Positions 36,016 to 45,741 of a stretch of 64,000 bases of DNA are shown piece after piece (positions within the stretch are counted from its first letter, which is position 1; every line of letters begins with the position of its first letter). The translations under genes and the position numbers were made by a program. Below the pieces are notes generated by a model that saw only the letters and a program-made list of their open reading frames with translations, ran no database searches and had not been told where the DNA came from. The DNA is taken from contig NZ_JAUNEJ010000002.1 of assembly GCF_030525615.1 (NCBI RefSeq), positions 62,001 through 126,000 of the forward strand, in the 5' to 3' direction. This DNA is from Cutibacterium sp. (GTDB lineage: Bacteria > Actinomycetota > Actinomycetes > Propionibacteriales > Propionibacteriaceae).

Positions 36016-37590
36016 TCAGCACGGCATGACGCCATGCTTCTTGGCCGGACGGGACTGACGCTTGGTGGCGTAGATCTCCAGTGCGGCGGTGATCTTGCGA
36101 CGAGTGTCGGCGGGATCGATCACGTCATCAACCTGTCCACGGGCGGCTGCCACATAGGGCGTGTTGAAGGCGTTGCGGTACTCCTCGATCTTGGCAGCGC
36201 GAGTGGCTGCGGGGTCCTCGGAGTTCTTGATCTCACGACGGAAGATGACGTTGGCAGCGCCATCAGCGCCCATCACCGCAATCTCAGCGCTCGGCCAGGC
36301 ATAGACGGCGTCGGCACCCAGATCCCGGTTACACATGGCCAGGTAGGAGCCACCGTATGCCTTGCGCAGTACCACGGTGATCTTCGGGACAGTCGCCTCA
36401 GAGTAGGCGTAGAGCATCTTCGCACCGTGACGAATAATGCCGCCGTACTCCTGCTGAACACCGGGCAGGAAGCCGGGGACGTCAACCAACTGCACCAACG
36501 GAATGTTGAACGAGTCGCAGAACGTGATGAACTCGGCAGCCTTGTCAGAGGCGTTGATATCGAGGCATCCCGACATAACCTTCGGCTGGTTGGCCACAAT
36601 ACCGACGGTACGACCGTTGACTCGAGCGAAAGCGGTGACGATGTTGGTCGCCCAACCAGCCTTCACCTCCAGATAGTCACCCCAGTCGACGATCTTGGCG
36701 ATGACGTCGCGGACGTCGTAGCCCTTCTTGCCATCGAGCGGAACGATGTCGCGCAGCTCAGGCTGCGGGGAAACATCATTGTTGGGATTGCTGATCTGGG
36801 CGTCCTCAGTGTTGTTCTGCGGCAGGAAGCTCAGCAACTTCTGCGCAATGAGCACTGCGGCGTCGTCATCTTCAGCCACGAAATGAATATTGCCGGAGGT
36901 CGACATATGTGCGTCGGCACCGCCCAGATCATCAGCGGTGACCTCCTCACCAGTGACCGACTTGATGACTCCGGGACCCGTGATGAACATATGGGCCTTC
37001 TTCGTCATGATGATGAAGTCGGTCAATGCCGGGGAGTAGGAGGCGCCGCCAGCGCACGGGCCGGCGATGATGGCAATCTGCGGTACGACGCCCGACAGCT
37101 TGACGTTTTCATAAAACATCTTGCCGTAACCGGACAGCGAGTCGATGCCTTCTTGGATTCGAGCACCACCCGAGTCGTAGAAGAACAGGAACGGAGTACC
37201 GGTCACCAAGGCCTGCTCCATCGTCTCGACGACCTTGGTGGACTGGGTCTCACCGGCGGAACCACCCATGACGCTGAAGTCCTGAGAGGCGACGTGTACC
37301 GGACGACCGTGAATGGTCGCACGACCGGTGACAACACCGTCAGCGGGAACCTCCGCCTTGTCCATGCCAAAGAGGGTGGTGCGATGCTTACGGAACGCAC
37401 CTACCTCGTCGAAGGAGTAGGCGTCAACCAAATGCTCGATACGCTCACGAGCGGTTTGCTTACCCTTGTCACGCTGCTTCTGAAGTCGAGCCTCGCCGCC
37501 TCCGAGTTCCACCTTGTGGCGCTCGTCAGCAAGCTGCTCGACGCGGCCGACCATGGTGTTGGCCAGCTTGATTGGTTTCTTCTCAGCCAT
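36016..37590 (-). CDS. Methylmalonyl-CoA carboxyltransferase 12S subunit
   Basis: A 524-residue carboxyltransferase of the crotonase fold. It moves the carboxyl group from methylmalonyl-CoA to biotin, releasing propionyl-CoA. Family motifs: GKQTARERIEHL at the start, DSGGARIQEG, GPCAGGASYSPALTDF and, in the second half, VDVPGFLPGVQQEYGGII and YGGSYLAMCNRDLGAD. The C-terminus (RPAKKHGVMPC) closely follows the P. freudenreichii subunit. It lies 15 bases behind the 5S gene. A homologous decarboxylase alpha subunit is an alternative by family, but the 5S partner excludes it. Confidence 0.97.
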   Translation of the reverse strand: MAEKKPIKLANTMVGRVEQLADERHKVELGGGEARLQKQRDKGKQTARERIEHLVDAYSFDEVGAFRKHRTTLFGMDKAEVPADGVVTGRATIHGRPVHVASQDFSVMGGSAGETQSTKVVETMEQALVTGTPFLFFYDSGGARIQEGIDSLSGYGKMFYENVKLSGVVPQIAIIAGPCAGGASYSPALTDFIIMTKKAHMFITGPGVIKSVTGEEVTADDLGGADAHMSTSGNIHFVAEDDDAAVLIAQKLLSFLPQNNTEDAQISNPNNDVSPQPELRDIVPLDGKKGYDVRDVIAKIVDWGDYLEVKAGWATNIVTAFARVNGRTVGIVANQPKVMSGCLDINASDKAAEFITFCDSFNIPLVQLVDVPGFLPGVQQEYGGIIRHGAKMLYAYSEATVPKITVVLRKAYGGSYLAMCNRDLGADAVYAWPSAEIAVMGADGAANVIFRREIKNSEDPAATRAAKIEEYRNAFNTPYVAAARGQVDDVIDPADTRRKITAALEIYATKRQSRPAKKHGVMPC

Positions 37591-37605
37591 AGTTGGCGAT
37601 CATCC

Positions 37606-39108
37606 TCACGCAGGCTCGACGGTCACCTGGTGGCTGTTGCCACCGACCGTCACGTTGTAGTTGACCGGTCCAGCGATCCCGGCAGCGCCGGTACCTTCCT
37701 TCTCAGCCTTGAGCTGTGCCTCGGTCATCGCGACGCTCTTCGGACCCTCCGGGCGCTCCTTGAAGAACTTCGGGGCAACTCCCGGGAACAGGGCGTTGGT
37801 GAGAACATCCTCATCGGTACCGTTGAAGCCCTCAAGACCCTTGGCCTGCTCAACCAGCTCATCCCATTCAGGATCGAGCAGATCGGCTGGACGGCAGTCG
37901 ATCGGCTCCTTGCCGGTCTGCTTCTTGGCCATCTCTACGATGTCGGGGTTCAGCTCCCCAATCGGCTTGCCGTAGTAACCGAGCATGAGGTCAGCAAATT
38001 CTGCGGTGAGGTTCTTGTACTCCCCATTGCCCATCAGGACATTGAACACGGCCTGGGTACCGACGATCTGGGACGACGGGGTGACCAGAGGCGGGTAACC
38101 GGCATCCTTACGGACGCGCGGCACCTCCTTCATGACCTCATCCATGCGATCAGCAGCGCCCTGGGCCGCAAGCTGGGACTCCATGTTGGAGAGCATTCCG
38201 CCCGGAATCTGGGACTGGAAGATGTTGGTGTTGACCAGCGTCTTCGACTCGAACTTCTTGTACTTCGGACGGACCTTCTTAAAGTGATCGCGGATCTTGA
38301 TGAGGCGATCCATGTCGAGATCGGTGGTGTACTCGGTGCCCTCGAGCATCTCGACGAGGGACTCAGTTGGGTTGTGGCCCGGACCGAGCGACATGGAGGA
38401 GATAGCAGTGTCAACGACGTCGACACCAGCCTCAATTGCCTTCTGCAGGGTAACCAGGGTGACACCCGTGGTGGAGTGGCAGTGCAGATTGATCTGCACG
38501 TCGGGATGGTTCTCCTTGATGCCCTTGATGATATCGAAGGCGGGCTGAGGCTTGAGGAGGGCCGCCATGTCCTTGAAGGCGATCGAATCAGCGCCCATAT
38601 CGATCAGGCGATCAGCCTGCTTGATGAAGCTCTCCGGGGTGTGAATCGGGGAGGTGGTGTAGCAGATGGTGCCCTGAGCGTGCTTGCCGCTCCTTTTGAC
38701 GGCCGCCATAGCGTGCTCAAGGTTACGTGGGTCATTCAGAGCGTCGAAAACACGGAACACGTCCATGCCGTTTTCAGCAGACTTCTCGACGAACTTGTCG
38801 ACGACCTCATCGTTGTAGTGGCGGTAGCCCAGGAGGTTCTGACCACGCAGCAACATCTGCAGCCGGGAGTTCGGCAGCAGCTTACGGAAGGTGCGCAGAC
38901 GTTCCCACGGGTCTTCGTTGAGGAATCGGATACAGGAATCGAAGGTAGCTCCACCCCAGCACTCAACGGACCAGAAACCTGCCGCATCAATGTCGGCACA
39001 GGCATCGACCATGTCTTCCATGGCCATGCGGGTGGCAAGCAGGCTCTGATGCGCGTCGCGGAGCACGAGCTCGGTAACGCCAATCTTTCGCGGACTCATG
39101 GAGTCCAT
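37606..39108 (-). CDS. Methylmalonyl-CoA carboxyltransferase 5S subunit
   Basis: A 500-residue metal-dependent subunit (TIM barrel plus PYC/OAD-type C-terminal domain) that passes the carboxyl group from biotin to pyruvate to form oxaloacetate. TELVLRDAHQSLLATRM holds a metal Asp, DSIAFKDMAALL the carbamylated Lys, and INLHCHSTTG the His ligands. It is the first gene of the operon, so 5S, 12S, the 80-residue protein and 1.3S are made together. The start is uncertain between a TTG at 39126 and ATGs at 39108 and 39099; none has a strong ribosome site. Confidence 0.95.
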   Translation of the reverse strand: MDSMSPRKIGVTELVLRDAHQSLLATRMAMEDMVDACADIDAAGFWSVECWGGATFDSCIRFLNEDPWERLRTFRKLLPNSRLQMLLRGQNLLGYRHYNDEVVDKFVEKSAENGMDVFRVFDALNDPRNLEHAMAAVKRSGKHAQGTICYTTSPIHTPESFIKQADRLIDMGADSIAFKDMAALLKPQPAFDIIKGIKENHPDVQINLHCHSTTGVTLVTLQKAIEAGVDVVDTAISSMSLGPGHNPTESLVEMLEGTEYTTDLDMDRLIKIRDHFKKVRPKYKKFESKTLVNTNIFQSQIPGGMLSNMESQLAAQGAADRMDEVMKEVPRVRKDAGYPPLVTPSSQIVGTQAVFNVLMGNGEYKNLTAEFADLMLGYYGKPIGELNPDIVEMAKKQTGKEPIDCRPADLLDPEWDELVEQAKGLEGFNGTDEDVLTNALFPGVAPKFFKERPEGPKSVAMTEAQLKAEKEGTGAAGIAGPVNYNVTVGGNSHQVTVEPA

Positions 39109-39355
39109 GATTCCACTTGTCGACAAGGTTTGGGGCAGGTGGGCCTCTTTTTCAAGCTTGAACCGTGTTCAACTGACCACTTGCCCGTTGTGGGTATCTC
39201 TGGATGAAACCGTCTGCAACATCATGTAACTCTGGCTGAGACCGTGTGCCTCATTCCCTTGTCCCGTCCGTAGACCCGCATGGAAACAGCTCTCACACCG
39301 CTTTTATCGTCGTTGCCGAATATCAATAGCACTGTTTGACACTTGGTATGCAAGC
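39109..39355. other. Intergenic region, transcarboxylase and amidase promoters
   Basis: No gene was recognised. The left part should hold the transcarboxylase promoter on the minus strand, though no convincing boxes were found. At the right, TTGACA (39336-39341) is a likely -35 for the plus-strand amidase gene, with its -10 inside the iron box that follows. The base composition becomes markedly AT-richer here. Confidence 0.45.
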
Positions 39356-39374
39356 ATAGGTTATGCTAACCTTA
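39356..39374 (+). promoter_or_regulatory. DtxR/IdeR-type iron box
   Basis: ATAGGTTATGCTAACCTTA matches the DtxR/IdeR consensus TTAGGTTAGGCTAACCTAA at 16 of 19 positions and keeps the AGGTT/AACCT dyad. It lies 18 bases beyond a TTGACA and so covers the -10 region, as expected for iron-dependent repression. It is about 41 bases before the amidase start. Confidence 0.75.
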
Positions 39375-39414
39375 CGTATTACCCATGGAGGACGAACTCC
39401 TTTAGGGGAAAACG

Positions 39415-40593
39415 ATGGCCCTGCGCAGAAGAACCTTCCTCGCCCTAACGGCAGCCACCTCAATAGCTACCACTCATGCCGCAAACGCCGCCGCTAGCCC
39501 CGTTCCCAGGACACCGCCGAAGGAACCACTCCCGAGGCCATCCGACTACGCCGAGGCCATTACCGAAGCGATGAGTGATATTAGGCACAGCTCGTTTGGC
39601 ACGACGAATGACACTTCAGCCATTCAAGGGTGCGTAGCAGCTATCGATCGTCTCGCCAGAGATGTGCCACTCGGGGCTAAAGCAAGACAATCACTTAACG
39701 ACTATGCATCCACCCAAGCATCGATTGGCACTGAGGCCCCGGATGCGCTGGGACAGTTTCTTGGACTCAACGAAGTCGTCCTTACGGGAAGTCAAAATAC
39801 TGCTACCCGCCAAGGCCGTTTCCAAATAGTCAATCTCACTCTCCGTTACGCCATTGATGACAATCACACCTGGGCCGATACTATTCCCGTCATCCTGACG
39901 CTCGACGGGCCTCAGATCCACAACATCATCATCCCCTCAGCCGATGACATCAACACCTTGCCAAAAACTCTTTACCAAGCCACCCTTACACCTCAAAAAG
40001 ACATCCACCGCGGCGAACTCCCCGATCCAACACCGTCGGCTGCTGAACTTTACGAGATGGAGGCGCGAACCAATCCGGAGCTAAGCGAAAGATCAGCTGG
40101 CAAATCAGGCCGTTTCAAAGCAGCCGCATAAGCCAACAAATACTGGTCACACTACAACAGCGCCTATCGCCGCTTTGATGGCTCCGGGCGGGGCGGAGAC
40201 TGCACAAACTTCGTCTCTCAATGCATGAAGGCATCTGGTTGGGGATACACCGGAAACCTAGCATGGAAAAATACAGATAGATCGTGGTTCTACCTTAAAT
40301 GGCCTCGGTACAACTCAGCATCATGGGTCAACGTCGGAAAATTCCGATCATTTGCATTAGCAAATAAACGGACTCGGCTCGCATCACACTACTATGACAT
40401 GTGGCACGGAAACGTCGTTCAATACGGATACCAGAGCGCATGGTATCATAGCATGATTGTCACAGGAAGAAGCGGAAAACAGCCACTAGTTGGAGATATC
40501 AATGAACATCAAAACTGTTTCAACGCATCTTGTGTGTGCCATAGTAGCCGCTGCTGCCGGAATTGGAGCCACCCTTCTACTGCAGCATCATGA
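39415..40593 (+). pseudogene. Secreted amidase (Amidase_6 type) interrupted by an in-frame stop
   Basis: A Tat-like signal (RRRTFLALTAATS) and a 238-residue N-terminal region end at TAA 40129-40131. Without any frame change the same reading frame continues with ANKYWSHYNSAYRRF, GGDCTNFVSQC (catalytic Cys at 40201) and YHSMIVTG (His at 40447), the core of the putative amidase domain (Amidase_6). Relatives have a Tyr where the stop lies, so one base change from TAC or TAT explains it. The domain's usual C-terminal end after GKQPLV is also missing; the frame runs on into the next gene. It is under an iron box. Readthrough cannot be excluded. Confidence 0.75.
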
Positions 40594-40972
40594 TGACGAA
40601 CTCCAGCCAAGTGAGGTCACTATAGCAGCCTACTTCGCCCAGGCCATTTCAACCCCTGACACTATTGACAACGACCGCGTTCAGGACCTCGTCGCACCCA
40701 ATACCGGCTGGGATAATCATTCCAAGAAAGCCGAAGAGTGGGGCCGAGCCATTTTCAAGGCCTACCACGATGACAAAGCTGAAACAAACGAAGGAATCCT
40801 TCTTTCCGAGGGGCCTCTTCCCACAGGCTCAGTTGATATCTATTCACGTTCTACAGCAGAACCAATCCTGTCCGTCATCATGACTCCCGTTGATGGAAAG
40901 TGGCTCGTTGACTGGAACGCAACAGTGCGGGCCAACAATACTCCGCTCCCAGCATTGCCATCGCATCGATAA
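40502..40972 (+). CDS. Small membrane-anchored or secreted protein of unknown function
   Basis: A 156-residue protein. The N-terminal hydrophobic stretch (LVCAIVAAAAGIGATLLL) is an uncleaved anchor or signal peptide. The rest is a polar extracellular domain (YFAQAISTPDTIDNDRVQDL, ILSVIMTPVDGKWLVDWN) resembling lipoprotein-like accessory domains without a name I know. The ATG has GGAG at 6-base spacing and overlaps the tail of the broken amidase frame. It probably shares the iron-controlled transcript. The GC content is lower than that of the neighbourhood. Confidence 0.6.
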   Translation: MNIKTVSTHLVCAIVAAAAGIGATLLLQHHDDELQPSEVTIAAYFAQAISTPDTIDNDRVQDLVAPNTGWDNHSKKAEEWGRAIFKAYHDDKAETNEGILLSEGPLPTGSVDIYSRSTAEPILSVIMTPVDGKWLVDWNATVRANNTPLPALPSHR

Positions 40973-41203
40973 CCGCATGGATTCCGGCCAATACTGGTTC
41001 TTCATGGACAAGAATGGATAAGTGTCTGAATCCCCCGACATCCTTCAGCGACCGTGATGCCGTAGGCCGGGTTTCCCAGCACCACCCGTCATCACTCCCA
41101 AGCGCGAAACCCTCAGGCTCGAAGCGCCACTCATCCACCGTTCACAACCACGGTGTCCACCCGTGTTCACCTGTACGGAACGGAAAGACAACAAAAGACA
41201 CCG

Positions 41204-42835
41204 TCACATCGAGACGACGGCATCCGCAGTGACACCCGTCTCGTCGTGACTGATATACAACATGCCGAAACGACGATCAGCCATAAGGCGCTGAAGAATC
41301 GTACGTCGACTGGCGACGTCTACCATTGATAGCGGTTCGTCGAGTAGCAAAAACGAGGGGTTTCCGGCCAACGCACGCGCGAGCGCAACACGCTGCCGCT
41401 CTCCACCCGACATGGCTTCTGGGTCGAGGATCTTGTCTAGCGACTCGTTGAGCATCGACGGACTTGTTCCCCTAACAACCTGTAGCACCTCCATCACCTG
41501 AGCGTCGGGAATAGATCGCCCCAATGTGATGTTTTCACGCAGCGAAGCAGTGAACAGCACTGGATACTGCGGCACTAACGCAACTCCGTACAGCCACGGT
41601 ACAAGGTCTTCCTGTGTTGCCTGAACACCGTCTAACTCGAAACCTGGAGCATAATCCAGCTGCCTGGAGAGGATTTTCAGCACCGTCGATTTCCCTGATC
41701 CATTGGGGCCACGCAGATGGGTCTTGAGCCTCGTATCGAATACCACCTCGGGAATAGGAATCTCATGACCGTCCGAACACGTTACTGTACCTGATTTCAC
41801 CAGAATCTTTCCGACGCTGTTAGCCGGGACCTTATCCGCATGACTACTTGCAGAATTTGGAATCCCCTCGTTATAAACGGCTGACCCCAAGCGGTGGCCA
41901 CGAGCCAGAGACTTGACGGCGCTGACACCGCCTGTAAAAACGATAATTGCATTCACCAAGGAGAGCAGTGGCTGAACGAAGAGGTCGGCCAACTGAAATG
42001 ACGCCACCAAACCTCCAATAGTGCCACGCTGGGACTGGACCAATATTGCACCAACGACGAGAAGAGCAATTCGGCCACCAAACTGAATAGCGCCTACTGT
42101 TACATTCGAATGGGCCATGATATAACCATGATGAGCCTCTACCCTCGTCGCTATATCATTGCTTTTTGAAAGGCGAGAAAACCATTTTTGATGTTGGCCG
42201 TATATTCTCAGTAAGAATAGCCCAGAAAGGTACTCACTCGCAGACGATACATAGTCGCGCGTCGTTCTCAAAGACCCAGTTCTCGCAGCTGATATGTGCT
42301 TCTTGAACACCATGGGTACCACGAGCGCAAGCATTGCCATAACGACTACTACCAGAAGATACTGCCACCCGAGCGTTATCAAGGCAGTAGCGAAAGCTAC
42401 CACTTTTGCCAGACATATCGAGATTACAATAATCTGCTGAAAGTACTCACTATATATAATCGGGACGTCATTGGTAATGATCGCAGTCGTCTGAGCAACT
42501 TGGGTATCTGTTTGAGCGCCACGAAATGACTCGCATTTCGATCTTATAACCTGGTCTCGCAGCTCTCGAATCGCCCGGCTTTTATACGAAACCATAGCGC
42601 ATTGATAAGCTAGTTCAAAAACCAGTATACCGGCGACAGAGCCAAGGTACTTATAGATCACGGAAGGGTATATAGCATTTGATGCGAGTGAGTCAACAAA
42701 CTCCTGGATTATCCCCGGCTGCCATGCCAAAAACACCGCTTCCAGAATCCCACTGATGACAGCCACAACAGCATACGGTGCCGCCGAGCGAAAAACAGGT
42801 CTCACAAACGAGTCTCGGTGCTTGCCATGCTTCAT
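41204..42835 (-). CDS. ABC exporter half-transporter (fused membrane and ATPase domains)
   Basis: A 543-residue type I ABC exporter. The membrane domain (about 1-310, six helices, YKSRAIRELRDQVI coupling region) precedes the ATPase: GPNGSGKST Walker A, VPQYPVLF Q-loop, MSGGERQRVALARAL signature, FLLLDEP Walker B and ISHD. It ends abruptly after the H-loop (ADAVVSM). The substrate is unknown; peptide or siderophore-like export is possible. It must form a homodimer or find a partner elsewhere, as no second half-transporter is present. Codon use is AT-richer than in neighbours (ATA, AGA, TAT frequent), suggesting acquisition by transfer. Confidence 0.85.
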   Translation of the reverse strand: MKHGKHRDSFVRPVFRSAAPYAVVAVISGILEAVFLAWQPGIIQEFVDSLASNAIYPSVIYKYLGSVAGILVFELAYQCAMVSYKSRAIRELRDQVIRSKCESFRGAQTDTQVAQTTAIITNDVPIIYSEYFQQIIVISICLAKVVAFATALITLGWQYLLVVVVMAMLALVVPMVFKKHISAARTGSLRTTRDYVSSASEYLSGLFLLRIYGQHQKWFSRLSKSNDIATRVEAHHGYIMAHSNVTVGAIQFGGRIALLVVGAILVQSQRGTIGGLVASFQLADLFVQPLLSLVNAIIVFTGGVSAVKSLARGHRLGSAVYNEGIPNSASSHADKVPANSVGKILVKSGTVTCSDGHEIPIPEVVFDTRLKTHLRGPNGSGKSTVLKILSRQLDYAPGFELDGVQATQEDLVPWLYGVALVPQYPVLFTASLRENITLGRSIPDAQVMEVLQVVRGTSPSMLNESLDKILDPEAMSGGERQRVALARALAGNPSFLLLDEPLSMVDVASRRTILQRLMADRRFGMLYISHDETGVTADAVVSM

Positions 42836-42942
42836 GCGTTTTCCCTAGCGGTCCTTGCACCCCTGATAAATCGGCCAAGACAAGCCCTCGCAAAGCTGCC
42901 GTCTGCGCTTGGCGACGGCCCGCCCCACCCTAAAGACGATCG

Positions 42943-44301
42943 TCAGTTGCCAGCCGCTACTGCGGCACTGAGACGCCGGATTTCAGCCAGCACCGAAACG
43001 TTCAACTCCTTACTCGAAGCGTCCATGAGCTTGTGCAAACCACCGACGACATCGGTCAGTTCAGCGGCCATCGCTCGACTGGCACCGATTTGCTCCTCCA
43101 CCCGGGGAACAAGATCAGCCACCCCAGCCGACAACTCCCGTTGACTGGCCATCTGCTGCCAGCTAGTGAGCAAGGCGGTTGGCATCGCCATCAGGTCCGC
43201 CAGCTCTTGAATACGAGAAGCGGCACGGTCGGCCAAATCTCGTACCTCGTCGAGGCGACGGTTCGCCTCCACCATGGCTTCCTCGACGGCCCGGGAAAGG
43301 TCATTAATGGCCGGCAGAGCATGTTCCCAGCCATCCACCTTGGCCCACAGCTCGGAAACAAAACTGTGGGTCGACTCGACCTGGATGTAAGCCACAGCCA
43401 ACCTGAAACTCGTAAGATCCGCACTGATGGCCATAGCGTCAAGATCGGCCACTACCCCAGTGACCAGCGGTTCTATCTCAGCGTCCATTCGAGTCCACAA
43501 GCCAAGGACGGTCACCAAAGGCTTCAGTGACACCTCAGTGGCTTCCCGAGAATCAGTAATGGCGTCAGCAGTGCGCTGCGATTCAGTCATGGCCTCACGC
43601 AGGGTGCGCGCGGTTCGACCGGCCTTGGCCGACAGATCGCTCAGGCCGTCGAAAGTACTCAACCACGTCTCAACCAGCTCACGTGCCCGATTCACTTGGT
43701 TCGACAGCTGTCCCAAAGCCGTATCGTCCGCCATGCCGTGAGACGCGTGGTGCTGCTGGCGGCGTACCGCCACCTCCTGAACCAACGCCTTGCGCATGAA
43801 AGACCCATAATCGGGGTATCCCGACTGCTCCAAGGCAGTCTGGACCGCATCCAGACCACGGCGAGCCCGTTCCGGCGCGCCACATCCGTGTTCCCCGGCT
43901 ATCCACTCGGCGTCACGACCCGCCTGGTACACGGTCTCGGCAGCCTGAAGCATCTCAGGGACCTGCGGGGTAACGCGCACCGACAGGTATCCCTCTCCCA
44001 ACGGCACGATGGTGGCCAGTACCGTATAGGTCGCGCCGTCAGCAGCGAGATTATGGACATAGGCGCAGAATGGCTGCCCGCTTTGAATCGTCGTCCACAT
44101 GGCGAGGAAGGCTGCGCCGGGCATCATCGGGTGACGAATGATGTTATGAGGCGCTCCGATGAGGTCGTCCCAGGAGTACCGGGAGATGTCCACGAAGACA
44201 GAGTTGGCTTTCTCGATGACCCCTCTGGAGTCAGTGGTAGAGAAGAAGATCTCTTCCGGCTGGACGACGCGGTTCTCCCCGGTCGGTTCAGGTCGAGACA
44301 T
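42943..44301 (-). CDS. PAS-domain (Aer-like) sensor protein with helical C-terminus
   Basis: A 452-residue soluble protein. Residues 10-125 are a PAS domain of the Aer redox type (FFSTTDSRGVIEKANSVFVD, DDLIGAPHNIIRHPMMPGAA). The rest is mostly alpha-helical with long heptad regions (VNRARELVETWLSTFDGLSD, EEAMVEANRRLDEVRD), like a methyl-accepting signal domain, but the hairpin tip consensus of chemoreceptors was not found. No chemotaxis or flagellar gene is in view, so the output is unknown. ATG 44301 has AAGGAGG; an open frame extends 94 codons upstream but without a domain. Confidence 0.75.
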   Translation of the reverse strand: MSRPEPTGENRVVQPEEIFFSTTDSRGVIEKANSVFVDISRYSWDDLIGAPHNIIRHPMMPGAAFLAMWTTIQSGQPFCAYVHNLAADGATYTVLATIVPLGEGYLSVRVTPQVPEMLQAAETVYQAGRDAEWIAGEHGCGAPERARRGLDAVQTALEQSGYPDYGSFMRKALVQEVAVRRQQHHASHGMADDTALGQLSNQVNRARELVETWLSTFDGLSDLSAKAGRTARTLREAMTESQRTADAITDSREATEVSLKPLVTVLGLWTRMDAEIEPLVTGVVADLDAMAISADLTSFRLAVAYIQVESTHSFVSELWAKVDGWEHALPAINDLSRAVEEAMVEANRRLDEVRDLADRAASRIQELADLMAMPTALLTSWQQMASQRELSAGVADLVPRVEEQIGASRAMAAELTDVVGGLHKLMDASSKELNVSVLAEIRRLSAAVAAGN

Positions 44302-44394
44302 GGCCCTCCTTGATAAGTGTGTCTCTGTGTCGTTCAAGGAAGCCTCCGCCATCTCACCAGCTACATACCAACGGCCAAAGAACGTCCCCCGCGA

Positions 44395-44423
44395 ATAGTC
44401 ATCCAAAAGAGACACGCTGTCAA
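44395..44423 (-). promoter_or_regulatory. Probable sigma-A promoter of the PAS gene
   Basis: On the minus strand TTGACA (44418-44423) and GACTAT (44395-44400) are 17 bases apart, 94 bases before the PAS gene start. The rest of the 305-base gap between this gene and fba has no recognised gene. Confidence 0.5.
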
Positions 44424-44556
44424 CTTGACGGCGAGGGCCGCCCAACCAAAAACGGCAGTAAAACCCCTGACGACGGTCTTCAGGACCCACTGATACGCAG
44501 TTCGCAGACTGGAATGGCGTCCGTATGCCAGCGCCCCCACCCGTCACACCGATGAC

Positions 44557-44599
44557 GTCAAAATCCCGGCCAACCCGCTGCACGGGACTGGCCGGGATT
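44557..44599 (-). terminator. Terminator behind fba
   Basis: AATCCCGGCCA (44561-44571) pairs perfectly with TGGCCGGGATT (44589-44599). On the minus strand the stem is followed by TTGACG after GGGATT, a short T-run, 7 bases beyond the fba stop. Confidence 0.8.
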
Positions 44600-44606
44600 C
44601 TTGAAC

Positions 44607-45632
44607 TCAGGCGTTGAGCGCGGTGCCCTTCGAGCCGAGACGCTCACAAGCCTCGACGACGCGAGCCGCCATGCCGGCCTCGGCCTTCTTGCCCCACGAA
44701 CGCGGGTCGTACATCTTCTTGTTGCCGACCTCACCGTCGATCTTCAACATGCCGTTGTAGTTGGAGAACATATGGTCGACGACCGGACGGGAGAACGCGT
44801 ACTGGGTGTCGGTGTCAACGTTCATCTTGATGACGCCGTAGGACACCGCGTCGGCGATTTCCTGCGCGGTCGAGCCGGAACCACCGTGGAAGACGAGGTC
44901 GAACGGCTTGTCCTTGCCGTACTTCTTGCCGCACTCGTCCTGGATTTCCTTGAGGATCTGCGGACGCAGCTTGACGTAGCCGGGCTTGTAGGCACCGTGG
45001 ACGTTGCCGAAGGTGAGAGCGGTGATGTAGCGGCCCTTCTCGCCCAAGCCGAGAACCTCAAGGGTACGCATACCGTCAGCAACGGTGGTGTACAGCTTCT
45101 CGTTGATCTCACCGGTAACGCCGTCTTCCTCGCCACCAACAGCGCCAACCTCAATCTCGAGGATGAGCTTGGCCTTCGAGGTACGCGAAAGCAGTTCCTC
45201 GGCAATCTTCAGGTTCTCCTCGACCTCGATAGCCGAACCGTCCCACATATGGGAGTTGAACAGCGGGTCCTGGCCCTTGTCGACGCGCTCCTGCGAGATA
45301 GCGATGAGCGGATTGACGTACTTGTCCAGCTTCTCCTTCTGGCAGTGGTCCGTGTGCAGAGCCACGTTGATCGGGTACTTCTTGGCGACGACGTGGGCGT
45401 ACTCGGCGAGAGCGACTGCACCGGTAACCATGTCCTTGACCTTCTGGCCCGACAGGTACTCAGCGCCGCCGGTGGAGATCTGGACGATACCGTCGGAACC
45501 AGCCTCGGTGAAGCCCTGGAGAGCGGCGTTGAGGGTCTGGGAGGAGGTCACATTGATAGCCGGGTACGCGAAGCCCTTCTCCTTCGCGCGGTCGATCATC
45601 TCGCCGTAAACCTCGGGTGTTGCGATGGGCAT
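44607..45632 (-). CDS. fba: Class II fructose-bisphosphate aldolase
   Basis: A 341-residue zinc-dependent aldolase of glycolysis and gluconeogenesis. [15 protein letters not shown] at the N-terminus, LHTDHCQ with two zinc His ligands, [14 protein letters not shown] with the catalytic loop, [11 protein letters not shown] and FHGGSGST with the phosphate site are all present. The length fits the E. coli-like class IIA group. GGAAGGCGCAAT precedes the ATG. A class I aldolase is encoded 11 kb away, so the organism has both mechanisms. Confidence 0.96.
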   Translation of the reverse strand: MPIATPEVYGEMIDRAKEKGFAYPAINVTSSQTLNAALQGFTEAGSDGIVQISTGGAEYLSGQKVKDMVTGAVALAEYAHVVAKKYPINVALHTDHCQKEKLDKYVNPLIAISQERVDKGQDPLFNSHMWDGSAIEVEENLKIAEELLSRTSKAKLILEIEVGAVGGEEDGVTGEINEKLYTTVADGMRTLEVLGLGEKGRYITALTFGNVHGAYKPGYVKLRPQILKEIQDECGKKYGKDKPFDLVFHGGSGSTAQEIADAVSYGVIKMNVDTDTQYAFSRPVVDHMFSNYNGMLKIDGEVGNKKMYDPRSWGKKAEAGMAARVVEACERLGSKGTALNA

Positions 45633-45741
45633 ATTGCGCCTTCCTTTATGAAATCGCGATGACGAGACCTATTCTTCCCCATTCGGTCCAGTGATGTCAG
45701 TCCAGACCCCCGGGGCGCTCAACGGGGTTGCGCAACGCGCC

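Noticed and set aside
36034..39207. A 1057-codon open frame on the plus strand
   Set aside because: It is antisense to the 12S and 5S transcarboxylase genes, which are certain by family. High-GC codon bias (GTC, GAC, CTC) leaves complementary frames open. No domain or ribosome site is seen.
40973..41203. A fragment reading DSGQYWFFMDKNG behind the small membrane protein
   Set aside because: It resembles a wall-binding repeat by eye, but it is one short stretch ended by a stop and without start or ribosome site. It is too little to call a gene remnant.
44601..45662. A 353-codon plus-strand frame
   Set aside because: Antisense to the class II aldolase gene, Leu/Asp/Val-rich as expected for the complement of its codons.
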